NCBI RefSeq assembly: GCF_018205975.1
Contig: NZ_CP073577.1
Span: forward strand, 2,356,001 to 2,420,000
DNA: 64,000 nt
Origin: Erythrobacter sp. JK5
Lineage (GTDB): Bacteria; Pseudomonadota; Alphaproteobacteria; Sphingomonadales; Sphingomonadaceae
Direction: 5' to 3'
Below are positions 18,188 to 25,875 of the stretch, in pieces. Every line of letters starts with the position of its first letter. The stretch's first letter is position 1. Both the position numbers and the translations under genes were made by a program. The notes below the pieces were generated by a model. The model saw nothing but the letters and a program-made list of their open reading frames with translations, had not been told where the DNA came from and did not search any database.

Positions 18188-18541
18188 ATGAACACCACTC
18201 GCATCAAGGGCTCGATCGCGCTCGCCGCCGCAGCCGGCCTTGCCGCTGCCTGTTCGGGCGGCGCCGACGCACCGACCGAAGCCACCACCGCCGGTGGTGA
18301 TACGACCCAGGTCGCCGCCAATGGCGCGGCAACCGAAGGGGCCAAGGAAAAGTGCTTCGGCATCTCCAAGGCAGGCGAGAACGATTGCGCCGCCGGCCCC
18401 GGCACCAGCTGCGCGGGCACCAGCGTGATCGACTACCAAGGCAACGCCTGGACCTATGTCGACGAAGGCACCTGCCTCACCATCGAACGGCCCGATGGCT
18501 CCAAGGGTTCGCTGAGCGAAACCGAAAACGTCCAGGCGTAA
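18188..18541 (+). CDS. DUF2282 (BufA-like) small cysteine protein with lipobox-like leader
   Basis: This is a 117-residue protein. The C-terminal half carries the DUF2282 pattern with four Cys: [17 protein letters not shown], then [18 protein letters not shown], then GTCLTIE. DUF2282 proteins include bufferins, metal-buffering RiPPs made with a DUF692 enzyme. Here the leader ends in LAAACSGG, so lipidation at Cys is possible, and a long Ala/Thr-rich linker precedes the core. No DUF692 or BufC partner is in the window. A Shine-Dalgarno GGAGG lies upstream and a strong terminator downstream, so it is monocistronic. Confidence 0.75.
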   Translation: MNTTRIKGSIALAAAAGLAAACSGGADAPTEATTAGGDTTQVAANGAATEGAKEKCFGISKAGENDCAAGPGTSCAGTSVIDYQGNAWTYVDEGTCLTIERPDGSKGSLSETENVQA

Positions 18542-18562
18542 CACTCGCTACCGGACTTGCAG

Positions 18563-18593
18563 GGCCGTCGGGATCGGATCCCGGCGGCCTTTG
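18563..18593 (+). terminator. rho-independent terminator after the DUF2282 gene
   Basis: GGCCGTCGGGATC and GATCCCGGCGGCC form a 13-bp stem with one G-T pair and a one-base loop, followed by TTTG, 22 bases after the stop. Confidence 0.75.
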
Positions 18594-18648
18594 CCTTGCA
18601 GAGCAGGCTGTGGCGGGTCACATCCGCCGCTGCTATCGTTGCCCGGCC

Positions 18649-19206
18649 ATGCTCAAACGCCGTTCAAAGTCTCCGCGCTTTCGTCGGCCGCGTTCGCGCG
18701 GCGGGTGGTTCGGCTGGTGGCTGGTCTGGCGCGTCCCGGCCCTGGCGCTGATCGTGATGGCTGGCTGGTGGTTCCTGGTCAGGCCGGTGGTGGACGAGCA
18801 GGGCTGGGTCACGGTGACGCGCGACTTCGCAATCTGCGGCGAGCGCAGCGGTGCTGCGGGCTGCGTCGCCGATGGCGACACTGTCATTATCGGTTTCGGC
18901 AGCGACCAGCGCCGCATTCGCCTGACCGGCTTCGACGCTCCCGAGCTCGACGGGGCCTGCCCGGCCGAACGTGAGGCCGCGCTTGCCGCGCGCGCCGCGC
19001 TGCACGAATGGCTCGGGCGCGGGCCGTTCCAGTGGACCGGCGCGGACGATCCGCCTTACGATCGCTATGGTCGCGAGTTGCGCGAGGTCCGCCGCGCGGC
19101 CCCTGGCGGTGGGCGCGAATATCTGGCCGAAACGATGATCGCCCGCGGCCTCGCGGCAGAAAGCGGCTGGGGCGCGCGGCCGGTCGATTGGTGTGCGCCG
19201 CGCTGA
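18649..19206 (+). CDS. membrane-anchored SNase-like (thermonuclease) domain protein
   Basis: This is a 185-residue protein. A basic N-terminus is followed by one membrane anchor (VPALALIVMAGWWFLV, residues about 28-45). The staphylococcal-nuclease-like part shows VADGDTVIIGFGSDQRRIRL, GFDAPELDG and PPYDRYGRELREV, then YLAETMIARGLA. The acidic metal site and an Arg are retained in part. Four Cys (including CGERSGAAGC) may form disulfides outside the cytoplasm. Catalytic activity is inferred. Confidence 0.75.
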   Translation: MLKRRSKSPRFRRPRSRGGWFGWWLVWRVPALALIVMAGWWFLVRPVVDEQGWVTVTRDFAICGERSGAAGCVADGDTVIIGFGSDQRRIRLTGFDAPELDGACPAEREAALAARAALHEWLGRGPFQWTGADDPPYDRYGRELREVRRAAPGGGREYLAETMIARGLAAESGWGARPVDWCAPR

Positions 19207-19277
19207 CGCTGGCGAATCGGTGCGAGACCTGTGGTATTCTGCGCCAGGAGACTCGCAACACGCAGGGGAGACGAGAG

Positions 19278-19763
19278 ATGGACCGCGAGACGATGCTGGA
19301 GAAGATCGATACGCTGTACAGGGGACGCCAGAACGGAGATCGAAGCGCGTTCGCCAGCGTGCTCGCGCCCGATGCGACCTTCCGCTTCGTCGGCAATGCG
19401 AGCTTCATCCAGTCCTTTCCGGGCGGGCGCGACGACGGGCCCGACCAGGTCGCCGCCAAGCTGTTCGAACAGATCGACATGCTCGAGCGCACGCTTGTCG
19501 ACGCCGTGGTCGAGGGAAACCGCGCCGCGACGCATTTCAAGTCGGTGCTGCGCGTGAAGGGCGGCGAGCCGTTCGAACACGAGATGTTCGACCTGTGGGA
19601 GTTCGACGACGAGGGTCGGATCATCAAGGGCAGCCAGTTTCAGGACACCGCCAAGATCATCGACGAACTCGACACCGTCGCCATGGCGAAATCCGCGTAT
19701 GGCACGCCGCGCGCGGCGGACGATCCGGTCGGCGGCATGGATTTCGATATCGGCTCGAACTGA
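19278..19763 (+). CDS. SnoaL-like / NTF2-fold protein
   Basis: This is a 161-residue protein with the cone-shaped NTF2 fold suggested by YRGRQNGDRSAFASVLAPDATFRFVG, then VVEGNRAATHFKSVLRVKGGEPFEHEMFDLWEFDDEGRIIKGSQFQDTA (residues about 78-126). Such proteins are small-molecule isomerases, hydrolases or binding proteins; the ligand is unknown. A putative promoter with TATTCT and the ribosome-binding site GGGGAG precede the ATG at 19278. Confidence 0.75.
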   Translation: MDRETMLEKIDTLYRGRQNGDRSAFASVLAPDATFRFVGNASFIQSFPGGRDDGPDQVAAKLFEQIDMLERTLVDAVVEGNRAATHFKSVLRVKGGEPFEHEMFDLWEFDDEGRIIKGSQFQDTAKIIDELDTVAMAKSAYGTPRAADDPVGGMDFDIGSN

Positions 19764-19791
19764 GCCGCCCGCGCGCGCTCTCGCACCGCCG

Positions 19792-20082
19792 CTAGTCGCC
19801 GATCGGGCGCGCCGGTTCCGCACCCGAGCCGAGCGCGTCGGTATCGACCTGATCGACGCCCAGCGTCGGCTGATCGGTGTCGGCGCTGTTGGCGGCGTCG
19901 GTTTCCGGCGGCAGCGGCGTTTCGCGCGCGATCGGCTGCTGCGGATCGACATCGCGGTCGGTCGCCTCGACGATATCATCGGTCACGGTCTGATCCGGAT
20001 CGGATGGCGTTTCCGGGGTGCAGGCCGACAGCGCGAGCGCGGCGAGGCTGGCCGACAGGGCGAGAGAGTGGTGAGTGCGCAT
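19792..20082 (-). CDS. small acidic lipoprotein
   Basis: This 96-residue protein has a signal peptide with lipobox LSAC (about residues 18-21), followed by a low-complexity tail rich in Asp, Pro and Thr with no domain. Such tails are usually disordered periplasmic linkers. Function is unknown. It is divergent from the gene at 20222. Confidence 0.65.
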   Translation of the reverse strand: MRTHHSLALSASLAALALSACTPETPSDPDQTVTDDIVEATDRDVDPQQPIARETPLPPETDAANSADTDQPTLGVDQVDTDALGSGAEPARPIGD

Positions 20083-20221
20083 GATTTCCCCTGGGATAGC
20101 GTTGGATATGGAGGATCAACGATCGGATCGCGTCGCGGGTCCCGAAAGTTGCGCGTTCTGTTACAGCGGCATAGCCGCGAACCGGCTTGTCGCGCGCCGG
20201 GGCTTACGATATATCTTGGAT

Positions 20222-20680
20222 ATGGCGGATATCAGCAGCACGACCGTCCCCGAGCAAAGCCTCCTCGCGCAGTTCGGGGGCGCTGGCGACTACCGCGACT
20301 GCTTCGTGCGCGATGTCGCAGGCACGGTCAGCCTCGCCGAGTTCATCGAGCGGTTCTATTGCAGCGCAGCCTTCCGGCCAGAACGGCTGGTGCTGGGCCT
20401 GATGGGTCGCGGCGAATCGAATGCCGATGCGCGCGCGGTTGCCCGCGGAGAAGCGGACCGGTTTGCGGTGTGGCGCGTAGTCGAGCGGCGAGAGACCGAG
20501 GCGCTGCTGGAGGCCAGGGAAACCGGCACGGCCAGCTGGTTTGCGGTTGAACCCCTAGGCAACGGCACCCGCCTCTGTTTCGGATCGTGGGTCGGCAATC
20601 TGGAGCAATCGGGCTGGAAGGCGTTGCTGCGCCTGCACGTGTGGTATTCGCGATTCCTGCTGGGCGCGGTGCGGTTCTGA
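20222..20680 (+). CDS. conserved hypothetical protein (possible DUF2867-like fold)
   Basis: This is a 152-residue protein with no signal peptide. Segments such as DYRDCFVRDVAGTVSLAEFI and TASWFAVEPLGNGTRLCFGS suggest a helix-grip, lipid-binding-like fold similar to DUF2867, but the match is weak. The C-terminal WKALLRLHVWYSRFLLGAV resembles the terminal helix of that group. The start at MADISS is chosen; a longer frame begins at 20075. Confidence 0.6.
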   Translation: MADISSTTVPEQSLLAQFGGAGDYRDCFVRDVAGTVSLAEFIERFYCSAAFRPERLVLGLMGRGESNADARAVARGEADRFAVWRVVERRETEALLEARETGTASWFAVEPLGNGTRLCFGSWVGNLEQSGWKALLRLHVWYSRFLLGAVRF

Positions 20681-20697
20681 GACCTCGGCCTGGTCTC

Positions 20698-20898
20698 CTA
20701 GCCAAACAGATGCAGGCCAATCGTGAGGACGAGCAGTGCTAGCGACGAGGCGAGCATCGCAAGAGCGAGCACGGTCGAGACCGGCAAGTGGGACGGTGCC
20801 TGCCTGCGGTCGTCACGCAAGCGCAATCCGTTCTCCGACCATTCGGCATCGCCTATCTTGCGCGGCCTGCCGGGCTTGATGCGAGGCACATCCTCCAT
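20698..20898 (-). CDS. small single-pass membrane protein
   Basis: This 66-residue protein has a basic, proline-containing N-terminus (RIKPGRPRKIGDAEWSENGLR, about residues 6-26) and a C-terminal membrane helix (VLALAMLASSLALLVLTIGL). No family is recognised. Frame and high third-position GC support it as coding. It is convergent with the preceding gene. Confidence 0.55.
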   Translation of the reverse strand: MEDVPRIKPGRPRKIGDAEWSENGLRLRDDRRQAPSHLPVSTVLALAMLASSLALLVLTIGLHLFG

Positions 20899-20944
20899 CG
20901 CAGCAGCTTACAGCGATGCATTCCCGGTGAAAAGTATACGTCTT

Positions 20945-21199
20945 TTACGCCGCCGCGCGTGCCTTGGCCACGATCGCGGTGATCGCGTCGAGCAGGCCGA
21001 GCCGCTGTTTCTTGAGACTCTCCATGCGCTCGTCGCTCGCGGCTTCGGTTTCGGCTTCGATCCGGTGCACCTGCCGGTTGACCTCGTGATACTCGTCGGC
21101 GAGCCGCGCGAAATGCGCATCCTCGTGCTTGAGGCGGGTGATCAGCGCGCGATCGCGCTTGAACACGGTGGAGAATTCGTTGGGCGTGTGCTGCGACAT
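20945..21199 (-). CDS. DUF465 (YdcH-like) small protein
   Basis: This 84-residue protein is almost entirely helical. The pattern RLKHEDAHFARLADEYHEVN followed by a basic helix ending in LKKQRLGLLDAITAIV is typical of DUF465 proteins, short coiled coils of unknown function that are common in proteobacteria. Confidence 0.8.
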   Translation of the reverse strand: MSQHTPNEFSTVFKRDRALITRLKHEDAHFARLADEYHEVNRQVHRIEAETEAASDERMESLKKQRLGLLDAITAIVAKARAAA

Positions 21200-21291
21200 G
21201 TGGGGCGGTCTCCGTTGCTGTGATGCAAGAACGCTAGGCGCGGGCGCGGGCGCCGTATTTGATTCAGGTCAACGCGGCCGCCGGGCGCGCC

Positions 21292-21774
21292 TTACTCCCA
21301 GCCGAAATCGCGTTTGATCGCTTCGACCGTTTCCGGGTCGAGCTGGTCGAACAGGACGCGGGTGGTGCGGTGGCCGTGGACGTATCCGGTGGCGTCGCGC
21401 CAGGTCCAGTCGGAGACTTGCGTGAGCGGCACGCGCACCGGGTCGCCATAGGCGTAGCCTTCGGAATGCGGCGCATTGGCGAGGTTGCCGGTGAGCGTGT
21501 CGCCGTCGCGCGCGACATTGCCGACCCAGATATGCTCCCACCCGCCCAGCGGGAACTTGAACAGGATGTCGGACGCGCCCTCGGGCGGATCGGCGAGCAC
21601 GGCGAGCCACTGATCGAGCGTCTCCCGCGCCTCATCCTTGGCCGCATTCATCGCCGCGTCGGTCTGGTCGACCTCGACAATCGGATCGGGCTCGGAAGCA
21701 TCCTGCGCGAGGGTCGGCGCGAGCGGGGTGGCGGCGAGCGCGATGCTTAGCGCGAGGAGGAGTGGGCGTGGCAT
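21292..21774 (-). CDS. exported DUF2314 domain protein
   Basis: This 160-residue protein has a signal peptide (MPRPLLLALSIALAATPLA, cleavage near TLA-QD). The DUF2314 pattern follows: FKFPLGGWEHIWVGNVARDG, TLTGNLANAPHSEGYAYGDPV and the DWTW motif in QVSDWTWRDATGYVHGHRTT. Function is unknown. The ATG at 21774 is the first that directly begins the signal peptide. It lies downstream of the endonuclease gene, where GC rises back to the chromosomal level. Confidence 0.8.
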   Translation of the reverse strand: MPRPLLLALSIALAATPLAPTLAQDASEPDPIVEVDQTDAAMNAAKDEARETLDQWLAVLADPPEGASDILFKFPLGGWEHIWVGNVARDGDTLTGNLANAPHSEGYAYGDPVRVPLTQVSDWTWRDATGYVHGHRTTRVLFDQLDPETVEAIKRDFGWE

Positions 21775-21844
21775 GGTGGTGTCCCTAGAACTCTGACCGT
21801 CTTTCACACGAAATACAGGGGATGAAGTGAGGAAGAAGCGAACC

Positions 21845-22687
21845 TCAGACACGCAATATTCTGAGCTTCGAGCCAGACCTTCCTTTCAGCTTGAGCGACA
21901 ATTCCTGCTGTACTTCTTCTGGCCCAGAAGGTGGAACACCCTCTTTGAGCGCGTGCCGGACGTCTTCCCACTCGGTAAAGGTAGTCTTTGGTTCACTCAT
22001 CCGGAATTCACTTCCCGCGCCTGATTGCGAGAATTGATATGATAGCCAAGTCAGTTCGCTATTCCCCGCACTGGTCTCGCGGAATTGGGGCAATGCCGAA
22101 TAGAATGTTGAATCCACAGCCACAAAAAAGTGCTTCCCCCAGCGATTGAAGACCGGAACTTTTAGCTGGAGCTGAGGAACAAGCCGCTTTTGCGCGCTTG
22201 ATCGGAAGTCTACACCCAAGCCATCCAATGGCGCATTTGAGCGACCGATGAATCGTTCGAATGCCTCTTTCACCCCACCGCCTGACGAATAAACAGCCTG
22301 AATCTCTAGCGCCGCAAAATCGACAATTTCGCCATCGGAGAGGCGTCCGAGGAGGAAATCGACTTTCCCAATCTTTTTGTCGCTTCCGTTCTTTCCTGCA
22401 CCAGGAACGCGTAAAAGCTTAAATTCTGGGAACGGGATGATTTGAGCTCCTTCGCCAAAAGCGAGTCTTCCGGCGTCGCGAAAGACCCGCCCATCCTCGA
22501 GGAAGCGGGTTGGGCAAACGATCGTCGCTTCTGCAAAGGCTTGAAGTGAGCAAACACCTATGGGATCTGACTTACTAACTTTTGTGCACGGGCCATCCTT
22601 GAAGCGACAGAATTTCTTATGCCGGAACGCTTCTGCCTTTGAAGACGTATCGTCAGTCGCAGCGCCGAACACTTCTGCCAAGCGCAT
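21845..22687 (-). CDS. NotI-family type II restriction endonuclease
   Basis: This is a 280-residue protein. It resembles NotI in two ways. Four N-terminal cysteines (C27, C34, C46, C58) match the Cys4 iron site. The catalytic core has Asp in KIGKVDFLLG (about D110) and a Glu-x-Gln in AALEIQAVYSSGG (E128, Q130), the NotI variant of the PD-(D/E)XK site. NotI cuts GCGGCCGC; the specificity here is inferred at most to be similar. The start ATG overlaps the methyltransferase stop by one base (TAATG), so expression follows the methyltransferase. GC is clearly lower than in neighbours, indicating transfer. Confidence 0.85.
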   Translation of the reverse strand: MRLAEVFGAATDDTSSKAEAFRHKKFCRFKDGPCTKVSKSDPIGVCSLQAFAEATIVCPTRFLEDGRVFRDAGRLAFGEGAQIIPFPEFKLLRVPGAGKNGSDKKIGKVDFLLGRLSDGEIVDFAALEIQAVYSSGGGVKEAFERFIGRSNAPLDGLGVDFRSSAQKRLVPQLQLKVPVFNRWGKHFFVAVDSTFYSALPQFRETSAGNSELTWLSYQFSQSGAGSEFRMSEPKTTFTEWEDVRHALKEGVPPSGPEEVQQELSLKLKGRSGSKLRILRV

Positions 22688-23800
22688 TAGGCGGCGATCC
22701 GCTCTGGTCGCTTGATTGCAGAGATAATTTGGGTTGCGATCTGATACGCTAACTTGGGAGGAACTGCATTGCCAATTTGGACGAACTGCTCAGTCATACT
22801 TCCAGCGAATTCGAAGCAGTCCGGAAAACTCTGCAATCGCGCGGCCTCACGAACGCTAAACGGGCGATTCTGTATTGGATGGATATACGCCCCCAGTGAA
22901 TGTCGCACTTGGTCAGAATAGTGCATGCAAGATCAGTTTTCCGGGGCCTACCGTACCGCTTTGTGTGATCGCTTCGCTTGGCCCGCTTCATTCCTTCTGG
23001 AAGAAGGTCGATCGGGATATCGCGCCATGACCCCCCTCTGGAATGTGACGAAGTCTTTCCTGATTTGCGGGACCAAGTCTCGGACTACGGTGATTGGTGA
23101 CAGCATCCAATTTGCCGCGCGCCCATGCCTGGAAGTCATTCATTGGTTCACAAGCGTACTTGACCCCTTCAGTAGGGTTTTGATCAGGGTGAATGGCAGG
23201 CAGATCGCCTATTGCATCCCAGACGGTCACGAAATTTGGGGTCGATCTGGTCGGCTTCGGCTTGATGACTGGAAGCCCTAGCCGATTTGCAATGAAGACT
23301 ACTCTGCGCCGCTCTTGTGGCACACCGTATTCTTCCGCCTTCAGCACGTAATGATCGACATCAGCATAGCCAAGTGCTCGAATAGCACCCTTGATGCGAT
23401 CGATTAGAGCGCCCTTTTCGATCGAAAGGATGCCGGTAACGTTCTCCATCACCAACCAAGCAGGCTGCAACTCTCCGACAATCTTCAGATAGTCCTCAAA
23501 GAGTTCAGATCTCGGATCGTCCATGCCCCGCTGATGATTATAGACGCTGTAAGCCTGGCAAGGCGGCCCCCCGACAAGAACATCCAATTCTCCGGGCTCC
23601 ATTCCTGTTTGTTGCAGAAGCGCACCGCCTTTTAGATGGGCGACTGGTGCATGAATGAACTTCGCATTCTTATGGTTTGCCTCAAAGGTCTCGCCGAATC
23701 TGGCCTCGATATCGCAGCCAGCAACCACGTCGAAACCCGCTTCCTCAAAACCATAGCTTAAGCCACCTGCACCGCAGAATAAGTCTATGACTTTCGGCAT
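22687..23800 (-). pseudogene. DNA (cytosine-5) methyltransferase, two one-base frameshifts
   Basis: The N-terminal frame has m5C methyltransferase motifs I (VIDLFCGAGGLSYGFE), IV with the catalytic Cys (GGPPCQAYSVYN), VI (ENV) and VIII (QERRRVVFIA). It then breaks at a run of six C (23031-23036; G on the coding strand), where one more G gives EGGSWRDIPIDLLPEGMKR. A second break at five C (22890-22894) is restored by one more G to HWGAYIHPIQNRPFSVREAA. The last frame carries motifs IX and X (REAARLQSFPD, QIGNAVPP). Repaired, the protein has about 371 residues. As given it lacks part of the target-recognition end. Confidence 0.85.
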
Positions 23801-23831
23801 AGAGAACTCCTATGTTCTTCTTACGTTCTCT
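23801..23831. promoter_or_regulatory. AGAGAAC...GTTCTCT inverted repeat at the methyltransferase start
   Basis: AGAGAAC at 23801-23807 and GTTCTCT at 23825-23831 flank the AGGAG ribosome-binding site of the methyltransferase gene. The placement suits an autoregulatory operator or an mRNA hairpin that limits translation, as known for some restriction-modification operons. Confidence 0.4.
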
Positions 23832-23860
23832 TTAGTGGCACCTTATCCCTTGGCAGTCAA

Positions 23861-24916
23861 TCACTCCGCCGCCTGCACCGCGCTTTCGCCGAACATATCC
23901 GGACCCTCGTCCCCCGCGCCGTCTTCATTGACTGCCTTCGCCTTCTGGCGCTTATCAAACGACGACCACACTTCGTTCCAGTTGCCCTTGGTCGCGCCCT
24001 TCGAATATTCGGTCGCGCGGGTTTCGAAGAAGTTGGCGTGCTCGACGCCGTTGAGCAGCGGTGACAGCCACGGCAGCGGGTGTTCGTCGACCATGTAGAT
24101 CTGCTGCAGGCCCAGCTGGCCGAGGCGCCAGTCGGCGATGTAGCGGATATACTTCTTGATCTCCTTCGCCGTCATCCCGTTGACCGGGCCCATTTCGAAG
24201 GCGAGATCGATGAAGGCGTCTTCGAGCCGCACGGTCTTCTGGCAGATGTCGATGATGTCTTCCTTCACCGCCTTGGTCAGGCAGTCGCGCTCTTCGCAGA
24301 AGGTGTGGAACATCTTGATGATGCCTTCGCAGTGGAGGCTTTCATCGCGGACCGACCAGCTGACGATCTGGCCCATGCCCTTCATCTTGTTGAAGCGCGG
24401 GAAGTTCATCAGCATCGCGAAGCTGGCGAACAGCTGCAGCCCTTCGGTGAAGCCGCCGAACATGGCGAGCGTGCGCGCGATATCCTCGTCGGTGTCGACG
24501 CTGAACTGGTGCATGTAATCATGCTTGTCCTTCATTTCCTCGTATTCGAGGAAGGCGGAATATTCGCTTTCGGGCATGCCGATCGTGTCGAGCAGGTGCG
24601 AATAGGCGGCGATGTGCACCGTCTCCATGTTGGAGAAGGCGGCGAGCATCATCTTGATCTCGGTCGGCTTGAACACGCGGCCATATTTGTCGTGGTAGCA
24701 ATCCTGCACCTCGACATCGGCCTGGGTGAAGAAGCGGAAGATCTGGGTGAGCAGGTTGCGCTCGTGCTCGGTGATGTTCTGCGCCCAGTCGCGGCAATCC
24801 TCGCCCAGCGGCACTTCCTCGGGCATCCAGTGGATTTGCTGCTGGCGTTTCCAGAAGTCGTAGGCCCACGGATATTCGAACGGCTTGTAGGTCTTGCGGG
24901 CTTCGAGCAACGACAT
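23861..24916 (-). CDS. nrdB: ribonucleoside-diphosphate reductase, beta subunit
   Basis: This 351-residue class I small subunit carries the di-iron centre and radical. Iron ligands and the radical Tyr are seen in order: a first acidic ligand within QADVEVQDCYHD, then E-x2-H-x3-Y in METVHIAAYSHLL (the Glu, His and Tyr of E. coli E115, H118 and Y122), and RDESLHCEG for the last Glu and His. The acidic C-terminus (EDGAGDEGPDMFGES) contains the tail that docks to NrdA. The partner nrdA lies 1.5 kb downstream on the same strand with small genes between. Confidence 0.95.
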   Translation of the reverse strand: MSLLEARKTYKPFEYPWAYDFWKRQQQIHWMPEEVPLGEDCRDWAQNITEHERNLLTQIFRFFTQADVEVQDCYHDKYGRVFKPTEIKMMLAAFSNMETVHIAAYSHLLDTIGMPESEYSAFLEYEEMKDKHDYMHQFSVDTDEDIARTLAMFGGFTEGLQLFASFAMLMNFPRFNKMKGMGQIVSWSVRDESLHCEGIIKMFHTFCEERDCLTKAVKEDIIDICQKTVRLEDAFIDLAFEMGPVNGMTAKEIKKYIRYIADWRLGQLGLQQIYMVDEHPLPWLSPLLNGVEHANFFETRATEYSKGATKGNWNEVWSSFDKRQKAKAVNEDGAGDEGPDMFGESAVQAAE

Positions 24917-24955
24917 CTTGTGTTTCCTCAGTTTGTGTTCGCTTACCCATATAGG

Positions 24956-25034
24956 GAATCACGCGCCGGAATCGAAGGCAAGCGGGGAGATTTACGCGGG
25001 GATAAACCGTGCAAATTCCGAGTCGAACCGAGTC
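24956..25034. promoter_or_regulatory. four GANTC sites upstream of nrdB
   Basis: GANTC occurs at 24956-24960, 24969-24973, 25020-25024 and 25030-25034, directly upstream of nrdB. A promoter-like CTATAT on the nrdB strand overlaps the first. GANTC is the CcrM adenine-methylation site in alphaproteobacteria, where GcrA reads it at promoters. Control of nrdB by methylation is inferred. Confidence 0.5.
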
Positions 25035-25105
25035 TTCCGGCGGCGCTCTTGCATGCCGCTCAACAGCTTAACGTGTAGCCGCTGCAAGTGCGGCCGGATC
25101 GCGCG

Positions 25106-25408
25106 TCAGTCGCCGCGCTTTTTCGATCCGAAAAAGCTTCCGCCGCCCAGCACGATGATGCCGAGGAAGAAGCCGAAATCGTACCAGCCGCCGGTGTTGG
25201 GCACGGCGTAAACCGCGATGTCCGGATCGAACAGCGAGCCGATCCAGCTCCACGGAAACACGAAGCCGTGCCACAGGCCCCACCAGAAACCGGGCACCTC
25301 TTCGCCCTGCGCGATCCCGGCATCGATCTGGCTGGCGCAGGCCGAAAGCAGCAGCGCAAGCGCGGCGGCAGCGGCGATCCGCAGCGCGGCGCGCGGGTGT
25401 GCGCTCAT
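25106..25408 (-). CDS. small lipoprotein/membrane protein
   Basis: This 100-residue protein has a lipobox (LLLSAC, near residue 24) followed by two hydrophobic segments (FWWGLWHGFVFPWSWIG and FGFFLGIIVLGGGSFFG) and a basic end. Function is unknown. It is last in a run of three short membrane-protein genes. Its ATG overlaps the stop of the previous gene (ATGA), showing translational coupling. Confidence 0.65.
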   Translation of the reverse strand: MSAHPRAALRIAAAAALALLLSACASQIDAGIAQGEEVPGFWWGLWHGFVFPWSWIGSLFDPDIAVYAVPNTGGWYDFGFFLGIIVLGGGSFFGSKKRGD

Positions 25409-25587
25409 CGGGTCATGCCCGCGATCACAAGCCACATCAGCGGCAGGACGATGATCGATACGGCGGCGTGCAGCCGCCCGGCATTGGCCGCATGTCCCGG
25501 CTCGCCGCGCGCCAGCCGCATGCCGTTGATCAGGAATGCCAGCACCACGACCGTCCCTGCGATCCCGATCCAGATCGGTGGTTCCAT
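25405..25587 (-). CDS. small two-helix membrane protein (60 residues)
   Basis: There are two membrane segments: IWIGIAGTVVVLAFLINGM and VSIIVLPLMWLVIAGM. It is coupled by ATGA overlap to the downstream gene and lies 22 bases after the next small membrane gene. No family is recognised. Confidence 0.6.
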   Translation of the reverse strand: MEPPIWIGIAGTVVVLAFLINGMRLARGEPGHAANAGRLHAAVSIIVLPLMWLVIAGMTR

Positions 25588-25609
25588 GCCGCTTGTCCCT
25601 CCCTTCGAG

Positions 25610-25813
25610 CTAATACAGGATGCGCGCCCCGATATCGGGCACGGCGACATTCAGTATGACATAGACTATCAGCGGGAGCGAGAGCGCGCACAGCATCAGC
25701 AGCGCCGCCGGCCCGGGCGCGATGCGGTTGGTGTTGCGCAGCCACACGATCACCGGAAAATCGGCGAGCGCCATCAGGCCGAACAGCAGCGGGATGAATG
25801 TACCGTAAGTCAT
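25610..25813 (-). CDS. small two-helix membrane protein (67 residues)
   Basis: There are two membrane segments: IPLLFGLMALADFPVIVWL and ALLMLCALSLPLIVYVILN. It is the first of three consecutive short membrane-protein genes that look like one operon. Function is unknown. Confidence 0.6.
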   Translation of the reverse strand: MTYGTFIPLLFGLMALADFPVIVWLRNTNRIAPGPAALLMLCALSLPLIVYVILNVAVPDIGARILY

Positions 25814-25875
25814 GGCGTGTGCCCCCGTCGTGTCGGGGAGCGTGGCGCGTCGCGGCGAGCCGCGTCAAGCGCGGA

